Of a DNA stretch of 64,000 nucleotides, positions 61,454 through 64,000 are shown one piece after another (position 1 is the stretch's first letter; each line of letters begins with the position of its first letter). This DNA is from Arthrobacter sp. B0490. GTDB lineage: Bacteria > Actinomycetota > Actinomycetes > Actinomycetales > Micrococcaceae. The position numbers were made by a program, and so were the translations under genes. The DNA is taken from positions 62,001 through 126,000 of the forward strand of contig NZ_PJIR01000009.1 of the NCBI RefSeq assembly GCF_002929355.1, given 5' to 3'. The notes under the pieces were generated by a model. That model saw nothing but the letters and a program-made list of their open reading frames with translations. It searched no databases and was not told where the DNA came from.

Positions 61454-62071
61454 ATGACCCACGCTCCGGCGTCCGCACCTACGGTTATTCCGCGTCGGGG
61501 TAGGCCGGGCTATGACCGGGAAACGCTGCTGCGCGTATGCGTCGAGGTCTTCAACCTGCACGGGTACGACGCGACCTCGATGGGCACGCTGTCCGAGCGA
61601 CTGGGCATTTCCAAGTCGGCGATCTACCACCACGTCGAGTCGAAGGAGGAGATCCTCGAGCAGGCTCTCAGCCGGGCACTTGACGCGCTCGAGGAGGTCA
61701 TCGCGTCCGAGGACAGTGCTGCGGTGTCGGACCTGGAGCGACTTGAGCACGTTGTGCGGCGCACCGTGTTCGTGCTCGTCGAGCAGATGCCATACGTGAC
61801 TCTCCTGCTACGCCTACGTGGAAATTCGGACGTCGAACTCCAAGCACTCGAGCGTCGGCGTTCCATCACCGGACAGGTGGCGGCGTTCATCGAACGGGCG
61901 CAGAAGGAGGGGTCGATCCGCACTGACCTCAGTAGCCGCTCGGCGGCCCGCCTGCTACTCGGGATGATCAACTCGATCGTCGACTGGTACAAGCCCGAGG
62001 CCGGCAAGTCCACGGATGCATTGGCGGACACGGTCGTGGCCCTCGCCTTCTCGGGGTTGCGAGCCCCGTAG
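61454..62071 (+). CDS. paaR: TetR-family regulator, PaaR-like
   Basis: The ATG follows an AGAGGAA site and gives 205 residues. The HTH reads RETLLRVCVEVFNLHGYDATSMGTLSERLGISKSAIYHHVESKEEILEQAL. The C-terminal domain (MPYVTLLLRLRGNSDVELQALERRRSITGQVAAFIERAQKEGSIR) matches the TetR repressors that sit between paaK and paaZ in actinobacteria and respond to phenylacetyl-CoA. It is convergent with paaZ, separated by a long hairpin. Regulation of paa genes is inferred from place and family. Confidence 0.85.
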   Translation: MTHAPASAPTVIPRRGRPGYDRETLLRVCVEVFNLHGYDATSMGTLSERLGISKSAIYHHVESKEEILEQALSRALDALEEVIASEDSAAVSDLERLEHVVRRTVFVLVEQMPYVTLLLRLRGNSDVELQALERRRSITGQVAAFIERAQKEGSIRTDLSSRSAARLLLGMINSIVDWYKPEAGKSTDALADTVVALAFSGLRAP

Positions 62072-62078
62072 CTAGCTG

Positions 62079-62123
62079 CACGCGGTGAAGGCTCCGGTCT
62101 ATAACCGGGGCCTTCACCGCGTG
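62079..62123. terminator. Long hairpin between convergent paaR and paaZ
   Basis: CACGCGGTGAAGGC (62079-62092) pairs perfectly with GCCTTCACCGCGTG (62110-62123). An inner CCGGT/ACCGG stem extends it, leaving a loop of about five bases. It sits 8 bp after paaR and 15 bp after paaZ ends, and should terminate both transcripts. Confidence 0.88.
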
Positions 62124-62137
62124 AGAGGAGAGGACCG

Positions 62138-64000
62138 TCAGGCGGCGTCGGGCCAGGTCTTCGCGACCAGCGTCAGCACGTCGTACGTTGCGACAATTTC
62201 GTCATGCTGATTGTGCAGAATCGCATCCCAGCAGACCTCTCCATACTCGTCCGTCACTCGTGGAGTGATCTGCTTGGCCGTGAGGGTTACCCTGATCGCG
62301 TCGTCATAGGTGACGGGCGTGATGAACCTCAGGTTCTCCAGACCATAGTTGGCCAGCACAGGCCCTGGCGCGGGATCGACGAACAGTCCGGCCGCCCATG
62401 AGACGAGCAAATACCCGTGGGCAACCCGGCGGGGGAAGAACGGGTTGGCTGTCGCTGCCTCTTCGTCGGTATGCGCGTAGAAGGTGTCGCCGGTTGTCGC
62501 GGCGAAGGCACTGATGTCCTCGAGGGTCACCGTGCGCAGTTCCGAGGCGAACTGGTCACCGATACGCAGTTCCTTGAGCGATTTCCGGAACGGATGCACG
62601 CCGGAGCCGGACTCCACGCTCTGCCTGGTCACGGTTTCCGCCGCAGCGCCGCGGTGCCAGACACCGGTAATGGCGGTGAGGATGTCCGGAGGACCCTGGA
62701 TCGCGGTGCGCTGCATGTAGTGCTTGACTCCGCGGACACCGCCGAGTTCCTCTCCGCCGCCTGCACGGCCCGGTCCTCCGTGGATGAGGTGCGGCATGGG
62801 GGAGCCGTGGCCGGTGGAGGTCTTCGCGTCCTGACGATTGAGGTAGTGGATTCGGCCGTGGTGGGCGCTGATACCGGAGGCGAACCGGGCAGCGGTAGGG
62901 CCGTCATAGGTGCAGACCGTTGCCACGAGCGAACCTCCACCAAGCGCTGCCAGTCGCACGGCATCATCGATATCGGTGTATCCGATGACGCTGGTGACGG
63001 GACCGAACGCCTCGACGAAATGCACTTCGGGCGTCAGCGGGTCGTCGAAGGACAAGATCGTGACGGGGAAGAAGGCACCCGTTTCGGCATCGGCGTCTCC
63101 CGTCGGGGCATCCGGCCCGCCGAATCGGACGGTGCCGCCGGCCGCGACCAGGCGCTCGACCGCCTTGCGCACCTCAGATTGCTGTTCCTTGGAGGCGAGG
63201 GCACCCATCGTGACGCCCTCAGTGCGCGGGTCACCAATGACCACCCGCTGCTGCACCAGCTCGGCGACTGCCGAGACAACATCCTCCACGCGGTCCTGCG
63301 GCACGATCACACGGCGTATCGCCGTGCACTTCTGGCCGGCCTTCGAGGTGATCTCGACGAAGACCGCCTTGATGAAGGCCTTGAATTCCGGCGTTTCGGG
63401 AGTGGCGTCCGGACCGAGGATCGCGGCGTTGAGCGAGTCGGTCTCTGCGGTGAACCGGACCCCTCCGTTGAGGACGCGGTCGTGATTGCGCAGCGTCTGT
63501 GCTGTCCCGGCGGATCCGGTGAAGGCGACATGATCACGGTAGTCCAGGTGGTCGAGCAGATCCCGGGCCGATCCGGAGATCAGCTGTAGCGCGCCGGCCG
63601 GAAGGAGCCCGGAGTCGACCATCAGCCGGACGCAGGCCTCCGTGACGTACCCGGTGGGCGTCGCGGGCTTGACGATCGTCGGCATGCCGGCGAGGAAGGA
63701 GGGAGCGAACTTCTCAAGGAAACCCCAGACAGGGAAGTTGAAGGCATTGATCTGTACGGCGACGCCGGGCATCCGGGAGTAGACGTGCTCGCCGAGGAAG
63801 GACCCGTCCTTGGACAGCTGCTCCACGGCGCCGTCCACGATGACGTTCGCATTGGGCAGCTCGCGCCGCCCTTTAGAGGAGAAAGTGAAGAGGGTGCCGA
63901 TGCCACCGTCCACATCGAAGAAATGGTCCTTCAGTGTGCCGCCAGTGAGGTAGGAGACGTCATAAAGGTCCTGCTTGTGCTCTGTCAGGTACTGGGCGAT
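62138..64000 (-). CDS. paaZ: Bifunctional oxepin-CoA hydrolase/aldehyde dehydrogenase (5' truncated)
   Basis: The frame stays open to the window end, so the N-terminus is missing; 620 residues are visible. The N-terminal part is the aldehyde dehydrogenase domain ([41 protein letters not shown], catalytic Cys in [13 protein letters not shown]). The C-terminal about 150 residues are a MaoC-like (R)-hydratase domain ([48 protein letters not shown]). PaaZ opens the oxepin-CoA ring and oxidises the resulting aldehyde in phenylacetate breakdown. The paaABCDE genes are not seen here and probably lie beyond the window. Confidence 0.95.
   Translation of the reverse strand: MAQYLTEHKQDLYDVSYLTGGTLKDHFFDVDGGIGTLFTFSSKGRRELPNANVIVDGAVEQLSKDGSFLGEHVYSRMPGVAVQINAFNFPVWGFLEKFAPSFLAGMPTIVKPATPTGYVTEACVRLMVDSGLLPAGALQLISGSARDLLDHLDYRDHVAFTGSAGTAQTLRNHDRVLNGGVRFTAETDSLNAAILGPDATPETPEFKAFIKAVFVEITSKAGQKCTAIRRVIVPQDRVEDVVSAVAELVQQRVVIGDPRTEGVTMGALASKEQQSEVRKAVERLVAAGGTVRFGGPDAPTGDADAETGAFFPVTILSFDDPLTPEVHFVEAFGPVTSVIGYTDIDDAVRLAALGGGSLVATVCTYDGPTAARFASGISAHHGRIHYLNRQDAKTSTGHGSPMPHLIHGGPGRAGGGEELGGVRGVKHYMQRTAIQGPPDILTAITGVWHRGAAAETVTRQSVESGSGVHPFRKSLKELRIGDQFASELRTVTLEDISAFAATTGDTFYAHTDEEAATANPFFPRRVAHGYLLVSWAAGLFVDPAPGPVLANYGLENLRFITPVTYDDAIRVTLTAKQITPRVTDEYGEVCWDAILHNQHDEIVATYDVLTLVAKTWPDAA

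Overview
The window is high-GC DNA with dense, often 4-base-overlapping genes and frequent GTG starts. Gene content points to a soil actinobacterium of the Micrococcaceae (Arthrobacter sensu lato). The strongest clues are an 830-residue dimethylglycine oxidase, a copper amine oxidase whose catalytic residues sit almost at Arthrobacter numbering, a paaK/paaI/paaZ set, and two GAF-ANTAR proteins. I see no rRNA, tRNA, CRISPR array, intact insertion sequence or phage gene.

Layout. 0-10 kb is mixed housekeeping and regulation: a GAF-ANTAR fragment, a Gfo/Idh/MocA oxidoreductase, alanine dehydrogenase divergent from a PucR regulator, a MerR-TipAS regulator with a textbook 19-bp-spacer promoter, a GGDEF protein, and a MarR gene divergent from ridA and a quinone reductase across two near-identical operators. 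10-14.4 kb holds a DUF3500 lipoprotein, then an alpha/beta hydrolase and an unusual SDR divergent from a TetR regulator. 14.3-22 kb is carbohydrate catabolism: a GH4 6-phospho-beta-glucosidase overlapping a BadF/NagK-type kinase, and a regulon of GntR, split transketolase, MHS transporter and SDR that shares TGTCGACA-type sites. 22-27 kb holds two uncharacterised proteins, a GAF-ANTAR protein and a STAS-like protein.

27.3-47.3 kb is a complete glycine betaine to pyruvate route. A BCCT transporter imports betaine. GbcA/GbcB give dimethylglycine, dimethylglycine oxidase gives sarcosine, heterotetrameric sarcosine oxidase (SoxBDAG) gives glycine, GlyA gives serine and SdaA gives pyruvate. PurU recycles the one-carbon load carried on folate. 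Two paralogous FCD-type GntR genes lie inside the island, and AT-rich TGATATATCA-like dyads lie before the transporter, dmg/purU, glyA and both regulator genes, which suggests one local regulon.

47.7-64 kb looks like an aromatic amine/alcohol to phenylacetate module: aldehyde dehydrogenase, GMC alcohol oxidoreductase, copper (topaquinone) amine oxidase, FeaR-like AraC regulator, YtcJ-type amidohydrolase, APC permease, an unknown His/Cys-rich membrane protein, PaaI, PaaK, a PaaR-like TetR and PaaZ (cut by the window end). The aldehyde dehydrogenase and amidohydrolase promoter regions share an ungapped conserved element. Two unannotated small ORFs with good ribosome-binding sites sit before the aldehyde dehydrogenase (21 codons) and the permease (34 codons, ATGA-coupled). 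Substrate assignments in this module are inferred from families and context.
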